From contig NZ_JBHRSZ010000007.1 of assembly GCF_042646085.1 (NCBI RefSeq), positions 372,001 through 436,000 of the forward strand: a DNA stretch of 64,000 bases. Direction: 5' to 3'. The translations under genes were made by a program, and so were the position numbers. The notes beneath the pieces were generated by a model. That model saw nothing but the letters and a program-made list of their open reading frames with translations. It was not told where the DNA came from and searched no databases. Origin of the DNA: Litoribrevibacter euphylliae (lineage in GTDB: Bacteria > Pseudomonadota > Gammaproteobacteria > Pseudomonadales > Litoribrevibacteraceae). Within the stretch, counting starts at the first letter, position 1. Each line of letters begins with the position of its first letter. Below, one piece after another: positions 41,801 through 56,800 of this stretch.

Positions 41801-44800
41801 TGGGGCTCTTCCGCTGCGGCGCTAAGCGTGTCTGCCATGAAGTTGAGTGGTTTTGAAGGATTACGCGTTACCACAGGTCATGGTGCTGATGATCTGGTTA
41901 TGGATGATCTGGCCGGTTCTTCGGTGAATACCGTTTCCATTGAATTCGGTGGTGATGAAGTTTTCCGTTATTACGATGAAAACGGCGTATTGCTGCGCGA
42001 TGAAAACGATGATCCGCTGGAGTACAACCCTGGCGGCTTGGCCTCCAATCAAGTTAAACGGGCTATCGAACCGGACAATGACCCGGATACGGTGACTCTT
42101 ATCGGTAACGACGGCAGCGATTCCTTTATCGTACTGGATGAACTCATCGGTTATGGCGTGCTGTGGCAACCAAGTGGGGCCGATGCCATTGCTTTCCATG
42201 TGACGCAATCCGATTTTGATGCCGATAATGTCTCGATCAATGACCGTATAGTCATCGAATCAAAAGGCGGTAGTGATTACATCGATGCTTCGGATATTCA
42301 GCAACGTTCGGTGTTGCCTGATACCGGTGCGATTAACCTTGATGAGCAAGTACCCCCACAAGCGCTGCCTATGATGGAGTTGACCTTAGACGGTGGTGCC
42401 GATTCGGATCGCATCATAGGTTCGTCTTACCGCGATACCATCATTGGTGGTTCTGGTGCGGATACCATCACCGGTGGTCGTGGCGTTGATTATTTCTATG
42501 AGCAGTCCATCAGCGGTGACAGCGATGATGGCAGCATTGACTTGTTGTTCGAAACCGCAGACGCCGATTTCAAACTGACCACAGACGATGTGGTCATTCA
42601 CACTGTTCAGGAGAATAGCGCAGAGATCAGCCGTTACTCCGACACCTACGACTTGACTCCGGGCTACTACGAAGCAGAGCACATCATTGGTGTCTTTGAA
42701 GATGTGAAACTGATCGGTGGTAAGCACGACAACGTGGTGGAAGTCAGTGACTGGGCAGCGCATGCCTATCTGGATATGGGCTATGGTGCCGATACCTATG
42801 AAGTTCGTCTGGGGTCTGATTCGATCAATGGCAGCGGTGCTGTCTATGAAATTCTCGACAGTGCAGTAACACCTGTCGCCAATGGCCCCGATTTAGTGGG
42901 CTTAGGTCAAACCGATATTGTGAAAGTGATCGGTAGCCGTAACGACGACGGTTTCCACTTCGATGCTTCTCGTACAGATCTTGGTAATAACCAGCTTGAA
43001 GAACAAGGCTACGTTGATTTCTATCAGGATAAATCCGCCATCGAAAGCGGCTTTAATGCATTGAATGCGGATGCCTTGGCGGATGATTTCGAGAACCCGA
43101 GTGATGATGTAACCTCGGCAGTGGTTCGTGATTTGGCGGCGTCGTCATTCGATGCTCGCGTGATCTATCAAAGTGCCATTGTCAATGTCGATGCCGACGG
43201 TAACACCCTGTCCAAAGAAGGCGTTGCCGGCGCGGAAGAAGTTCAGATTCTGGGTAGCTTAGGTAACGACCTCTTTATCAGTGACGACAATACCGTCGCG
43301 TTAAATGTCTTTGGTCAGGCCGGTGATGACAGCTTCTTCATTGGTAACGTGACCGGTGTCGCCACCGAAACGGTGGATGGCAAAGACATTCAATACGTGA
43401 CCGACATTACTGCCGGTATTTCGGTGGCGTCGCAATTCCACGGTGGTGAAGACGAAGATTACTTCGAAGTGAACCACAACGTAGCGGAGTTGTGGCTATA
43501 CGGGGATAACGGTGACGATACTTTCTTCCTGAAAGCGCACATCACCAAAAACGACGACATTGCTCAGAACGAAGACGGTGAAGAGGGTGAGATTGCCTCC
43601 GAACGTACCAACGTTACCGGTGACAGTGCCGACGGTGATGAAGATAAAACCGCGCAGGATGCCTTGTTCAGTTATGTGAAGAATAACAAGGTACATATTC
43701 TTGGCGGTGGTGGTTTCGATACCTTGGTGATTGCCGGTACAGTGCTTGATGATACTTTCTATGTGTTCGTAGAAACCGTCACCGATGATGAAGGTAATCT
43801 GGTTGAGGTTCAGCGCATTTACGGCGCAGGTTTGGTGATCGAAGAAATCGACAGCATCGAGCGTTTGATGCTGCTGACCGGTGGCGGTAACGACACCATT
43901 TACATGTACGGTACGCTGGACGGTCAGGAATTGCTGATCAATACCGGTACCGGTGATGATGAAGTGCACTTTGGTGGTGGCGAATTAAACTTCAATGTCA
44001 CCATTCCTGAAGCGGAAGTGGCTGAACAAGTGCTTCTGGATGTGGTGACGCAACAAGATCCGCAACTGGGCGAGACGTCTTCAACCTGGAGCCAGTATGA
44101 GCCGAACTGGTTAGGCGATGCCTGGGGCATCGACGATGTCTTTAACAGCAACGATTACATTACACCGTTCAACTTCCCTTATTACTTTGCCTGGAACTGG
44201 GTCAATGATATCTGGTGGAATGGCTACTACCGTTATGGTCTGGTGGGTTGGGGCTTCTGGTGGTGGCACTGGGATTACCGTGATTTCGTCGACGACGTAT
44301 TGACCTATCTGTACGATCAGAACGTGGTCGATGCGTATCGCGAAACCGATCAGTACTTCCCGCTGGAGCAGAAGATCGAAACCTTCGGCCCGACCGTGCC
44401 TGAGTATGAGTTGGAAGTCACGGTACCGGCGAACTTTGATCTAAGTAAGTTGCAAGGAGCGGTGTCGCTGTTTGGTGTTCAGGGCAACGACAGCATTTAC
44501 ATCAACAATCAGCAGTACAAGTCTTCGGGCGATGATCTGGAATCATCGATTCAGACGGCGGATGTTGTAAAAGCGCGTTTCGATATCGACAGCTCGGTAT
44601 TGCAAACGATGTTGGCGGGCACCTCGGTGGATTACCAATTGGTGGCTGATGCTGCGGCCAGCACCTTGTATCGCGATAATCAGGTACGCCGTCCGGGTGT
44701 TGTTAACGACATGCTGGATAACCCGAACGGTCAGACGGATGTCACTTTGGTGGCCGGTCAGAAGATTCAGGAATTTGATCAGGTCGATGCAACGGCGATC

Positions 44801-47800
44801 AATACCCGTATCAGTAACGATGCCAGTCTCAAGCAATCGTTGGAGAACGAAGGCTTGTCCGTTGATATGGCGGGTGCCCTGGAATACTTGGGTGTACAGG
44901 AATTTATCGATCGTTACGGTGATTTAGTGGCGGTTGCCTCTGGTTTGGATTTGGATCAATACCTGTCGAACTATGGCTATAGCTTCTCGCCAGAAGTGAC
45001 TACGGCCAAGACCAATGACCAGATCAATGTTTTCCAGACTACCTTGGACATCAACGAAGAAGACGTCAAAATCGTTCGTCATTACGATGAGTACGATAAC
45101 CTGTTGTGGGCGGCGATTTTTGAAGATGGCTATGATCAGGTCGCTGATCTCGGAACGGACATTAACGACATTAATATCGTGGCTGCACAGTCCGAAACTA
45201 TTGCCGTCTTTAACAACGAAACGGCCTTATTGAACTACTGGGCGAATAACTTTGTGCGTCAGCAATATTTCAGTTACGCCAGCTATAAGTTCGACGTCAA
45301 TGGCAACAAAATTCAGGACAAAGTCTGGATCTATCAACGCGGTGATGACACCACATCCGATACCTTGCTGACGGCAACGCCGTTGTTGGCGGAAGATTCC
45401 GGCGGCGAGTGGACGGCGTCTGAATTGAAAGATTATCTCAACAACGTTTTGGGTGTCTCTGAAACACTTGAGGTGCGTACGCAGTACGCCTTTGTACCGG
45501 ACTCGCCAGTGCAAGCGCCTGTGTCTTATGTGAGTAGCACGGATACCTTGGTCGGTGAAATTAACATTGCCTTGGTGGAAGACGAAAACGGCAATGTGAT
45601 CGGTTTCAATGTGTACGCCTCTGAGGCCTTAACTCTGACCGTCGATAATGATTTCGTGTCCGGTCGTTCTGTGGATGTAGATGACATCGACGAAGACGGT
45701 GATACCTCTGAATTCATCGAGTGGAAATCGACAACCTATGACACCTTGAGCGGCTTTGGCAGTCGTTACGACATCTATATTCGTGGCTTTGAAAATCTTG
45801 ATATTAATCAAGGCGATGAAAATAACACCGTTCAACTCAATAGCGTTGCTGAGATTGAAACACTGACTCTGAATACCGGTGCGGGTTCCGATGAAGTAAT
45901 CGTCGGTGAAGACCTTATTGGATCGGGTGACAGTTCCACGCAAGCCATCACTTTAACCGACCTGACGCTGGATTTAGGAAGCGGTACGCAGGATGTGTTG
46001 CGTGTTCAGGATACGTCCAATACGTCTGGTCGCACGGTGTCTCTGGTTAATGGCACCATTACCGGTGCGATGAATACCAGCAGTAATCTCAGCGGTTTGA
46101 TTAGTTACTCTGGTGTTGAGCGTTTGAATATCTTCTTAGGCGGCGGTGCTGATCAGGTCACGGTTGAAGAGACCCGCGCTGAGACCTACCTCGAAACCAA
46201 CGGTGGTGATGATGTTATTCGCGTTGCTGACAGCAGCAATACCACCAATCAGTTAGCTCAGGATCTGCACCTTGATGCGGGCACGGGCAATAACTCTCTC
46301 GAAATCGATGACACCGGCTCTGCAACGGCTAAGTCCATTACCTTCTCACGTACAGCGTCTGAAGAATTGATCTCAGGCTTTGCGGCGGGCGGTATTTATT
46401 ACTCGGCCTTGGGTGAATTTGATCTTGGCTTGATCGTTCGAGGTGGTTCCGGTGGAAACACTTACGTTTTCAATTCGGCGTTTACTGGCAGCCATACCGA
46501 GCTTTATGCCGGTTTGGGCAATGACGACATCACCATTAATAACTTTGTGTCTTCTGCCGAGACGCAACTGACGGTGTATGGCCAGATGGGCCATGATGTT
46601 ATTGATGCCAGTGATTCTCCGATTGCGGTGAGTCTGTATGGTGAAGAAGGCGACGACACTCTTTGGGGCAGCCGTCATGCGGATGTGATTGTCGGTGGTG
46701 CCGGAAATGACATCATGGTGTGGCGTCGTGGTGATGACAGCGACATCGTGTTCCGTGGTGGTCTACGGGATGGCTTGATAGGCGACGGTACTGACACTGG
46801 TCGCGATACTGTGGTCTTGGTGTCTGCGCAAGGACTGTCGGCGTCCGGTGAAGGCCTGGCCTTGACTGGTGTGAATGCGGATCAACTGGACATGAGCTGG
46901 CAAGCGGCGGGCTCCAACGGTGCTGAATCCGTTGAACTGTTGGAGTTTGAGAATCTCTTCGTTAGTGGTTCTGACGGTGCAGATGTCATTCGTCTTGAAG
47001 ACATCGCTAAGACTAAGATCGACAGTTTAGCGTTGGATCTTGGTGGCGATATTGTTCGCCGTTATTTGGATGCTGCATTGTTGCCATTGGCGTTGAATCC
47101 GGCATTAGTGGCGGCGTCGCGTGCGACGACCGCGTCTAATCGTGATGGCAAAGTCGATCAAGTGATTTTCACTCAAAGTGATGACTTGATGATCGACGAT
47201 GTGATGACCATGACCAATTCGGCCGAGCAATACATTGTCGATTGGTCATTAAGTGGTACCGACTTCAATGCCAATACCCCAAGCTCTCGTCAGTTCTATC
47301 TGGGGCGTACTGATCTCAGCGATGAGTTGGTGTTCGAGTTGGGCGGTGGAGATGATCGCTTCTATGCCGGTGAATGGAATGCGGATTTTGCAGAAGTTCC
47401 GGATATTACGGCGTCTGCGGAAGGTATTGATACGCAGTTAACGCAACTGACGCTTGATGGCGGCACAGGTAATGATGTGTTGGTGGGCTCCGATTTCTCC
47501 GAAACCATTGTTGGCGGTGAAGGTGCCGATATTGTGGTCGGTGGTCGCTCGGTGGATCTCTTCTATGAAGTATCCGTCGGTGATACCACCACTGATGACG
47601 GTGAAGTGGATTCTCTGATCGAGCAACGCAATGCCAACTTCCGTTTGGAAGCGTCGGCGGTACAATCGGCGGATGATCCTTTGGCCGTAGGTGCAGGCGT
47701 AGATGCGGTAAATACGCTATTGATTGCTACTCAAGACGTGTCAGGTAATGCGCTCTTTGCTGATGAGTCGGCCTATTATGAGCTTGAAATTCTGCGTGAT

Positions 47801-50800
47801 GTCTTTGAGCAAGTCACCCTAACCGGTGGTCAGGGGATTAACGACTATCAGATTCATGACTGGCAGCATACGGCGATTCTGGATGGCGGTTACGAAGGCG
47901 ATACCTATGACATCTATTACGATGTGAATGGTGGTGTCACGCAAGATTCATTGATCGATATCCGCGACAGCGCAACTACCTATCTGGCCGATGGCTCTGA
48001 AATCACCGAAGTGGGCACCGTATTGATTGATCGGGTTCGCTTATTCGGCACGAACGATGCTGACTTGTTATTGTTTGATGTGGATACGGTTCAGCGGGTT
48101 ACCGGCGATATTACGGCCATTCAACAGCAGTTCTCAGCGGTTGGACAAGAGCAATTCAGTACCGATGTGACTACTCGTGATACCGACCAGGTTGGTTCAG
48201 GCAATATCTTCTATCAAACCGTGAATTACGGTTCCGCTGAGGATCTGCAAGTCTATGCCGGTGCCGGTGACGATACTTTGATTGTTGATGACAACAGCGA
48301 AGGCATTGAAATGCGTACCTTTGGTGAAGCCGGCGATGATCTCTTCTTCATCGGTAATGTGCTCTCGACCAAGCTGGCTAATGATGTGACCTATGGTGCG
48401 ATTGAAGTGGTGGATGAGATCACCGATGGGGTGAGCTCGGAATCCTGGTTCTATGGTGGCACCGGTGATGATTACTTCGAAGTAAACCACAACATTGCTG
48501 AAATCTGGCTGTACGGTGAAGAAGACGACGATACCTTCTTCCTGAAAGCGCATGTGACGACGGCGGGTACGGAAGAATCGACCGTTGCCAATGTCGGTGC
48601 GGGTAAAGAGGATCAAGAAGAACCGGATGAAAATACCACGGACATTCTGAGTGTCATCAATGGTGCGCCAGTAAATGTATTGGGCGGTGGCGGCTTCGAC
48701 AGTCTGGCCATTTCAGGTACTGCCTTGGCCGATACTTTCTACATCTTCGTGGAAACCATCGATGATGGCATGGGCGGCACCAAAGAAGTGCAACGCATTT
48801 ATGGCTCTGGTCTACAAATAGAACGCATCGAATCCATTGAGCAGTTGCTGGTCATGACCGGTGGTGGTGACGATACCGTATACATTTATGGCACGTTGGA
48901 TGGCCAGACCGTTCGGGTAAATACCGGTACTGGTGAGGATGAAGTCTACTTTGGTGGCGATGCACTGGACTTCACTGTGATCGATCAAGGCCGCTCAGTA
49001 CTTGAGAAGTTCTGGGATGATTTCGACACCACTTACGTTACCCAAGAATTGGTGGAAGAAGCCCATACCGAATGGGTTCTGAAGCCGGTTTACCTGAGCT
49101 GGATGCGCGACAAGTATTCGCATTTAGCGGGTGGATTAGATCCGCAAGTGATCTCTTCATTGACTCCAACTTCTGCGGCGACGCACCCTTATTGGACGGC
49201 GCTAGTGGCGGAATTCGGTGCTTGGTACACCGAAGAGGAGTTGCTCGATATTCTTTATGATCGCATCGACGTACCGGATGAATACCAGGATGTGGTGGTC
49301 ACAGAAACGGACAGCCGTGTGGTCGGGGCGAAATTGCCGTTACCCACCGTGGTTAAGAACATCCATGTGGATGCAAACTACAACCTCGACGGCATTCAAG
49401 GTGCTGTGACGATCGAAGGCGCCTTTGGTCAGGATCGTCTGATCATCAATAATCAATTGGGTGATGGCGATGGCAGTATGGAACGCCGTGAGATCGCCCG
49501 TCCTGATTTGGTGACCGATGCGTCCGCCTTGGATGGCAGTTTGCCATTGGGTGTTTCGTCAGATGCCATAGCTGAAAGCATTCAGGAACAAATCGTTCGC
49601 TTGAATGAGATCCAATTTGCGGCGGGGAATAATGGTCGCACCACGGATTTAGTCTCTGAAATGGTCAATGACCCTTCCGGTACCACGCAAGTTGAAATCG
49701 TTGATGGAGCCTTTATTAATCGCTTCAGTTCTCAAGCAGATTTGGATACGTATCTTGCGTCCTTGGGGTATGGCTTGATTGATGCGCCGACCGACACCTC
49801 TTCGGCGGCTCAGGAAGATCAGTCTGCACTCTACAGCAAAGCAGGTACAGACACGCGTTACGCTACCTACTACCGTTACAACGACGATGGTTCGTTGATC
49901 GCCGCTTACGTGTATCTGATGACGACGGTGGATGGACAACAGCAAGGTGCGTTGGAAGAAACTTTTGCCACCGAAGCGGAAGCAGAGGCGTATTTGGCTG
50001 GCTTGGGTTATGCCGAGATTCCTCAAGCACCGATTCCTGTCGAGCTGTTGGTAGATCGCAACTACTACGAAACGGCAAATGGTGCTGCAATCAGTCACAT
50101 CCATACCGTTCGTACCGTCAACAGTGCCGGTAATGTCGAATGGTTGGTGTATGCGGATGTGCCGTTAACCTTGGATGTTGCTAACGACTTCATCGTTTCG
50201 GCGACAATCAGTTCATCGAACCTGTCCGATACCATTCAAGGGTTGGGTACTAAATACGGCATCTACTACAGCAATATGGATGTAGTGGAGATCAACCTGG
50301 GTGACAGCGATGATGACTTCACTGTAGTTGATACCGCAGAGCAAACACGCACTATCATCAATGCCGGCGGTGGTAATGACACCATCCGCATTAAAGGCAT
50401 TAATGATCGTACTGAAGTTCATGCCGGAGCCGGTGAAGACCGCATCATCGTTGGTAACGCTCAAGGAACCGTCGATGATCTTGATCTGCAGTTGGATGGT
50501 CAAAGCCTGTTGCCACAAGAGCTGGTGTTCCAGCTGTTGAAACTCGACGGTGGCGAAGGCGTTGATAGCATTGAAATACTTGATACTGGCGACAGTTCTG
50601 CTGACAACGTTCGTGTCACGCAAACCAACTCGGTGGAATCGACTCGTCAGGATGTGACCATCGCAACCGGTCGTTTGGGTCGCACCATTGAGTACAGCTA
50701 CGACGCCGAAACTCAGAAAGGCTTGTTGGGTGATAGCGAGTTGGGCGACTTCTTTGTGGTCAGTGCGTATCGTGTGATTACTACCACTGTGTACGATGAC

Positions 50801-53800
50801 GGCCGTTCGCCTACTCAAACTGTCACTTTGTATACCACCGATCCAGATCGTTACGATTACCTATCCGGTTCGATGGACATTCAGTTATTGGCCAGCCCAT
50901 TAACCCTGATGTCGCGCTCTGAGTTTGACGCGACCTTCGCGGACATTGTTAATCAACGTGTTGAATCGGGTGTTCTGATCGATGAAACCACCCGTTTTGA
51001 AATGATCGACTTCACCGAAACGCAGGTGACTAATAACATCTCTGTTACCGGTTTGGGCATCGAACGTGCTGATATTACGGTGAATTACGACACCATTGAA
51101 TCGCTGACCATTCGTACCGGTTCCGGCGATGATCAAGTGTTTGTGGAAGGAACCTCTGAACATGCCATTACCCTAGTGGATACAGGGCTTGGTAATGACA
51201 CCATTTTGGTCGGTAATGACCAAAATGCGGCGTATCGTGAAAGCGGTGACACGGCCAATATGGAGTTATCCACAATCCTTGGCAAGCTGGCTGTGGATGG
51301 TGGCGAAGGGGCTAATCGCTTAACCATTACCGATGTTGCTGATACTTCTGGCGACACGGTTGTGATGAGCAGTGCAGAACAACTGCTGGGTGACTCAGAA
51401 GCAACCTCACTTGGTTTGACTGGTTATACCGGACTGACGGGCTATACCGCAGGTGATATTTTCTATCACTCCTTAGGCGGTGATTTCAGTGAAGGCTTGA
51501 CCATCTACAGTGGCAGCGGCGGAAACGACATCACCATTTCCAATATTCATGCGAATGATCACACCGAGCTGTTCACAGGTACGGGTGATGACGACCTTCG
51601 TATGACTGACTTCGAACTTAATGGTCGAACTCCAAGCTTAACCATCCATGGCCAAGACGGTGACGATGTCATTGATGCTTCGGCGTCACCATTAGGCATC
51701 ACCATTTTGGGCGAATTGGGCCATGACACTATCTACGGGTCTAACTTTAATGATGTGATCTCTGGTGCGGAAGGCAATGATTTAATCATCGCCAACAATG
51801 GCGACGATAACATCACGTCAAGCACGGGCAATGACATCGTGATCGGTGACGGTGGTCATGTAGTTAACGCGGCGGGTGATGACATTACCATGCGCGATAT
51901 TGATCAGTTGGCGATGATCTATTCAGATCTGGATACTTTTGGCAATGATACCATTGATGTGTCGGATGGCCTGGATCTAGTGATTGCTGGTGGCGGTGCA
52001 GATTCCATCACTGCGGGAGCGGACACCAACTGGTTATTGGGCGATAACGGTGAAGTGGAATTATCTACCTTGGCTGCGGTTACAGCGGTTCGGGTGAGTA
52101 CCACATCTCGTGATGGTAACGACCAGATTACGGGTGGCTCTGCTACGGATGCGTCTATCCATAACGTCATCTTCGGTGGTGGTGCCGATGATCAGATCAC
52201 CAGTTTACTGGGTGACGACATCCTGTTTGGGGATGGCGGTCAGGCATTGTTTAACGCAGCAGGCGTGCTGACCTCGGCTTCTGCCGAGTCCGAAGCCTCT
52301 AACGATCAATTTAATGGTAATGACACCATCAATGCCGGTGATGGCAACAATCTTGTGATTGCAGGCCTTGGTAATGACGTTGTGACCACGGGGGCTGGCA
52401 GTGACATAGTTCTGGGTGATCTGGGTCGAGTGGATGTAACTGATACCACGTTGGATGTGGTATCGATTGCTCAATCCACCGACTATGACGCAGATGATAC
52501 CTTGAACGTCGGCGACGGTGACAACATCGTCATTGCTGGTCTGGGCGATGACGTAGTTACATCAGGTACCGGTGTTGACCACATCCTCGGTGATAATGGC
52601 GAACTCCATTATGTGGTTGGCAACCTAAACCGAGCCTTTACCACGCAGGAAGAAGATGGTGGAAACGACACCATTGATGCTGAAAATGGCGATAATGTGA
52701 TTCTGGCTGGTGTTGGCGCCGATACCGTCACCACGGGCTCTGGCAATGATCTAGTGATGGGCGACATTGCTTCCATTACGTTGGAGACGAATGGCGATGC
52801 CAGTTTCATAGCTTCGACACAAACTTCAGCGGATAACGACGTGCTGAACGTCGGTGACGGCGACAACATCGTCATTGCTGGCCTGGGTGACGATACGATC
52901 ACTTCCGGTGATGGTGCTGACCATATCCTTGGGGATAACGGCGAGCTGCATTATGTGGTTGGCAACCTAAACCGAGCCTTTACCACGCAGGAAGAAGATG
53001 GTGGAAACGACACCATTGATGCTGCAAGTGGCGATAATGTGATTCTGGCTGGTGTCGGTGCCGATACCGTCACCACTGGCTCTGGCAACGATATTGTGAT
53101 GGGAGACATTGCTTCCATTACGTTGGAAACGAATGGCGATGCCAGTTTCATTGCTTCGATGCAAACTTCAGCGGATAACGACGTACTGAACGTTGGCGAC
53201 GGTGACAACATCGTCATTGCTGGTTTGGGTGATGACGTAGTTACATCAGGTACCGGCGCTGACCATATCCTCGGTGATAATGGCGAGCTGCATTACGTTG
53301 AAGGTAGCCTAAACCGAGCCTTTACCACGCAGGAAGAAGACGGTGGAAACGACACCATTGATGCTGCAAGTGGCGATAATGTGATTCTGGCTGGTGTCGG
53401 TGCCGATACCGTCACCACAGGGTCTGGCAACGATATTGTGATGGGTGACATTGCTTCCATTACGTTGGAAACGAATGGCGATGCCAGCTTCATAGCTTCG
53501 ACACAAACCTCTGCTGACAACGATGTTCTTAATGTCGGTGACGGCGACAACATCGTCATTGCTGGTCTGGGTGACGATACGATCACTTCCGGTGATGGTG
53601 CTGACCATATCCTCGGTGATAATGGCGAACTGCATTATGTGGCTGGTAACCTAAACCGAGTCTTTACCACTCAGGATGACCCTTCACAAGAACACATGGG
53701 CGGAAACGACACCATCGACGCTGCAAACGGCGATAACGTGATTCTGGCCGGTGTCGGTGCCGATACCGTCACCACGGGCTCTGGCAATGACTTAGTGATG

Positions 53801-56800
53801 GGCGACATTGCTTCCATTACGTTGGAAACGAATGGCGATGCCAGCTTCATAGCTTCGACGCAAACTTCAGCGGATAACGACGTATTGAACGTCGGTGACG
53901 GTAACAACATCGTGATCGCAGGTCTGGGTGACGATGTAGTTACATCGGGTACGGGTGCTGATCATATCCTCGGTGATAACGGCGAGCTGCATTATGTGGC
54001 TGGTAATCTAAACCGAGTCTTTACCACTCAGGATGACCCTTCACAAGAACATATGGGCGGAAACGACACCATCGACGCTGCAAACGGCGATAACGTGATT
54101 CTGGCCGGTGTCGGTGCGGATACCGTCACCACGGGCTCTGGTAACGATATTGTGATGGGGGACATTGCTTCCATTACGTTGGAAACGAATGGCGATGCCA
54201 GCTTCATTGCTTCAACACAAACTTCTGCTGACAACGATGTTCTCAATGTCGGTGACGGCGACAACATTGTGATCGCAGGTCTGGGTGATGACGTAGTTAC
54301 ATCAGGTACCGGCGCTGACCACATCCTCGGCGATAACGGCGAGCTGCATTATGTGGTTGGCAACCTAAACCGAGCCTTTACCACTCAGGAAAACCCTTCA
54401 CAAGAACACATGGGCGGAAACGACACCATCGACGCTGCAAACGGCGATAATGTGATTCTGGCTGGTGTCGGTGCCGATACTGTCACCACGGGTGCTGGCA
54501 ACGATATTGTGATGGGTGACATTGCTTCCATTACGTTGGAAACGAATGGCGATGCCAGCTTCACAGCTTCGACACAAACCTCTGCTGACAACGATGTTCT
54601 TAATGTCGGTGACGGCGACAACATCGTCATTGCTGGTCTGGGTGACGATACGATCACTTCCGGTGATGGTGCTGATCATATCCTTGGCGATAACGGCGAG
54701 CTGCATTATGTGGCAGGCAACCTGAACCGAGCCTTTACTACTCAAGAAGCAGACGGTGGAAACGACACCATCGACGCTGCAAATGGCGATAATGTGATTC
54801 TGGCTGGTGTCGGTGCCGATACTGTCACCACTGGGTCTGGCAATGACTTAGTGATGGGAGACATTGCTTCCATTACGTTGGAAACGAATGGCGATGCCAG
54901 CTTTATAGCTTCGACACAAACCTCCACAGACAACGATGTTCTTAATGTCGGCGACGGTGACAACATCGTCATTGCTGGTCTGGGTGATGACGTAGTTACA
55001 TCAGGTACCGGCGCTGACCACATCCTCGGCGATAACGGCGAGCTGCATTATGTGGCTGGCAACCTAAACCGAGTCTTTACTACCCAGGAAGAGGACGGTG
55101 GTAACGATACCATCGGCGCTGTAAATGGCGATAATGTGATTCTAGCCGGTGTCGGTGCCGATACCGTCACTACAGGTCAGGGTTCAGACATTATCTTTGG
55201 TGATATAGGTCGTGTGACCCGTACTGAAGATCAATTGCATGCGGTTAGCTCATTGCAAACAACGGTGGCTGATGCTGATGTGATTGCGGCGGGTGATGGC
55301 GACAATCTCATTATTGCCGGTCAGGGATCGGATCAGGTGACGTCTGGTTCAGGCGATGATCGTATCTTGTTGGATTCAGGTGAATATCATAGAACCAATA
55401 TCGCTACTCAGATGTTCAGCACTCAGGAACTGGATGGTGGTAATGATTCAGTAAACGCTGGTGATGGCGATAACTGGGTGATTGCTGGACTGGGCTCAGA
55501 CAGCATAGTGACGGGCGCTGGCAATGATCAAGTTTTGGCCGATATAGGTGACATTATTGAAGACGGTAATGCACTATCTCTTGAAGCGTCTGTTCAACCT
55601 GTGCCAGCCGAAGCCTTTGCTACGGCTGTGTCCAATATCGGGCTCACGGCGGATGATCAGTTAAACCTAGGTGATGGTGACAATGCCGCCATTGCAGGTC
55701 TGGGTGATGATAGCGTGAGCTCAGGCAGAGGTTCAGATGTTCTTCTTGGTGATAATGGCGACTTGCACTTCCAGGCGGGTCTCCTACAGCAAAGTGTTAC
55801 TCGACAAAACCCATTAGGCGGCGATGACCAGATCAACTCTGGTGATGGCGTTAACCTCGTGATGGGTGGCTTGGGCAATGATCAAATTACGACGGGCAAT
55901 GACCGAGACATCGTCTTTGGTGATACTGGCGTGGCAGACTTTGCCAATGGGGTAAATCTGATTGCCCAGAATCAACCTCCTGGTAGCGCAAATGATGTGA
56001 TTGCAACCAATGGTGGCAACGACATAGTGATTGCGGGGCTTGGTAATGATCAGGTCAGCGGTGGTGCAGGCGAAGACATTCTGATTGGTGATCTTGGCGT
56101 GGTTCAAGGTGCTGGTGACTTTGCTTCTCTGGAACTGAGCTTCGTGAACGATCTTCAACCTAATGAGGGTGGTTCCGATGTTATCGAGGGCAACGACGGC
56201 ACGGATATGATCATCGGTGGTGCAGCGGGCGATACTCTCTCGGGTGGCGCTGGCAATGACTTCATTTCTGGTGATGGTGGCTTGGCTCGTCTGGATAGTG
56301 GCAGTTTACGGGAGTTTGCTACCGATAATTCCTTCATTGGTGGTGCTGATACGTTGGAAGGTGGCGAAGGCAGCGATGTACTGCTGGGTGGCTTTGATTC
56401 TGATACCTTCATAGGATCTTTCTCCAGCGACATCATGGTCTTCGAATACGGTAAAGCAACGGTTGAGCCCGCTCAAACCCCTGAAGAAGGTTTGATCATC
56501 AAGAACGTTCAACGCTTTGGACCGGGTCAGCTGGACTTGGCTGGACGTGAGATGTTCAAACTCTATGGTCAGGGTGCAAACGGTTCACAGCAAAACTTCC
56601 CAGGTAATCGTCCGAATGATGGCAATCCTGGTCAACGTCCAAATAACACTCCTGGTGGTGGCACTTCGTTTGGTCAGACAAATCGAGAAAGTCTATCTAC
56701 GTCTGACTCTTACGATCAGAATGGCGGTAGTTCGATGTCAGAGAACGAGGTCATCATTAATGAGTTGAATCAGCTTCCAGCTACGGCCGCCGGTCAGCCG

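Noticed and set aside
52609..55023. Series of similar minus-strand open frames of about 80-115 codons
   Set aside because: They are antisense shadows of the tandem coding repeats on the plus strand and repeat only because the gene does.
52502..55200. Possible CRISPR-like array
   Set aside because: Repeat units are 342/357 bases, directly adjacent without unique spacers, and keep the reading frame of the giant gene.
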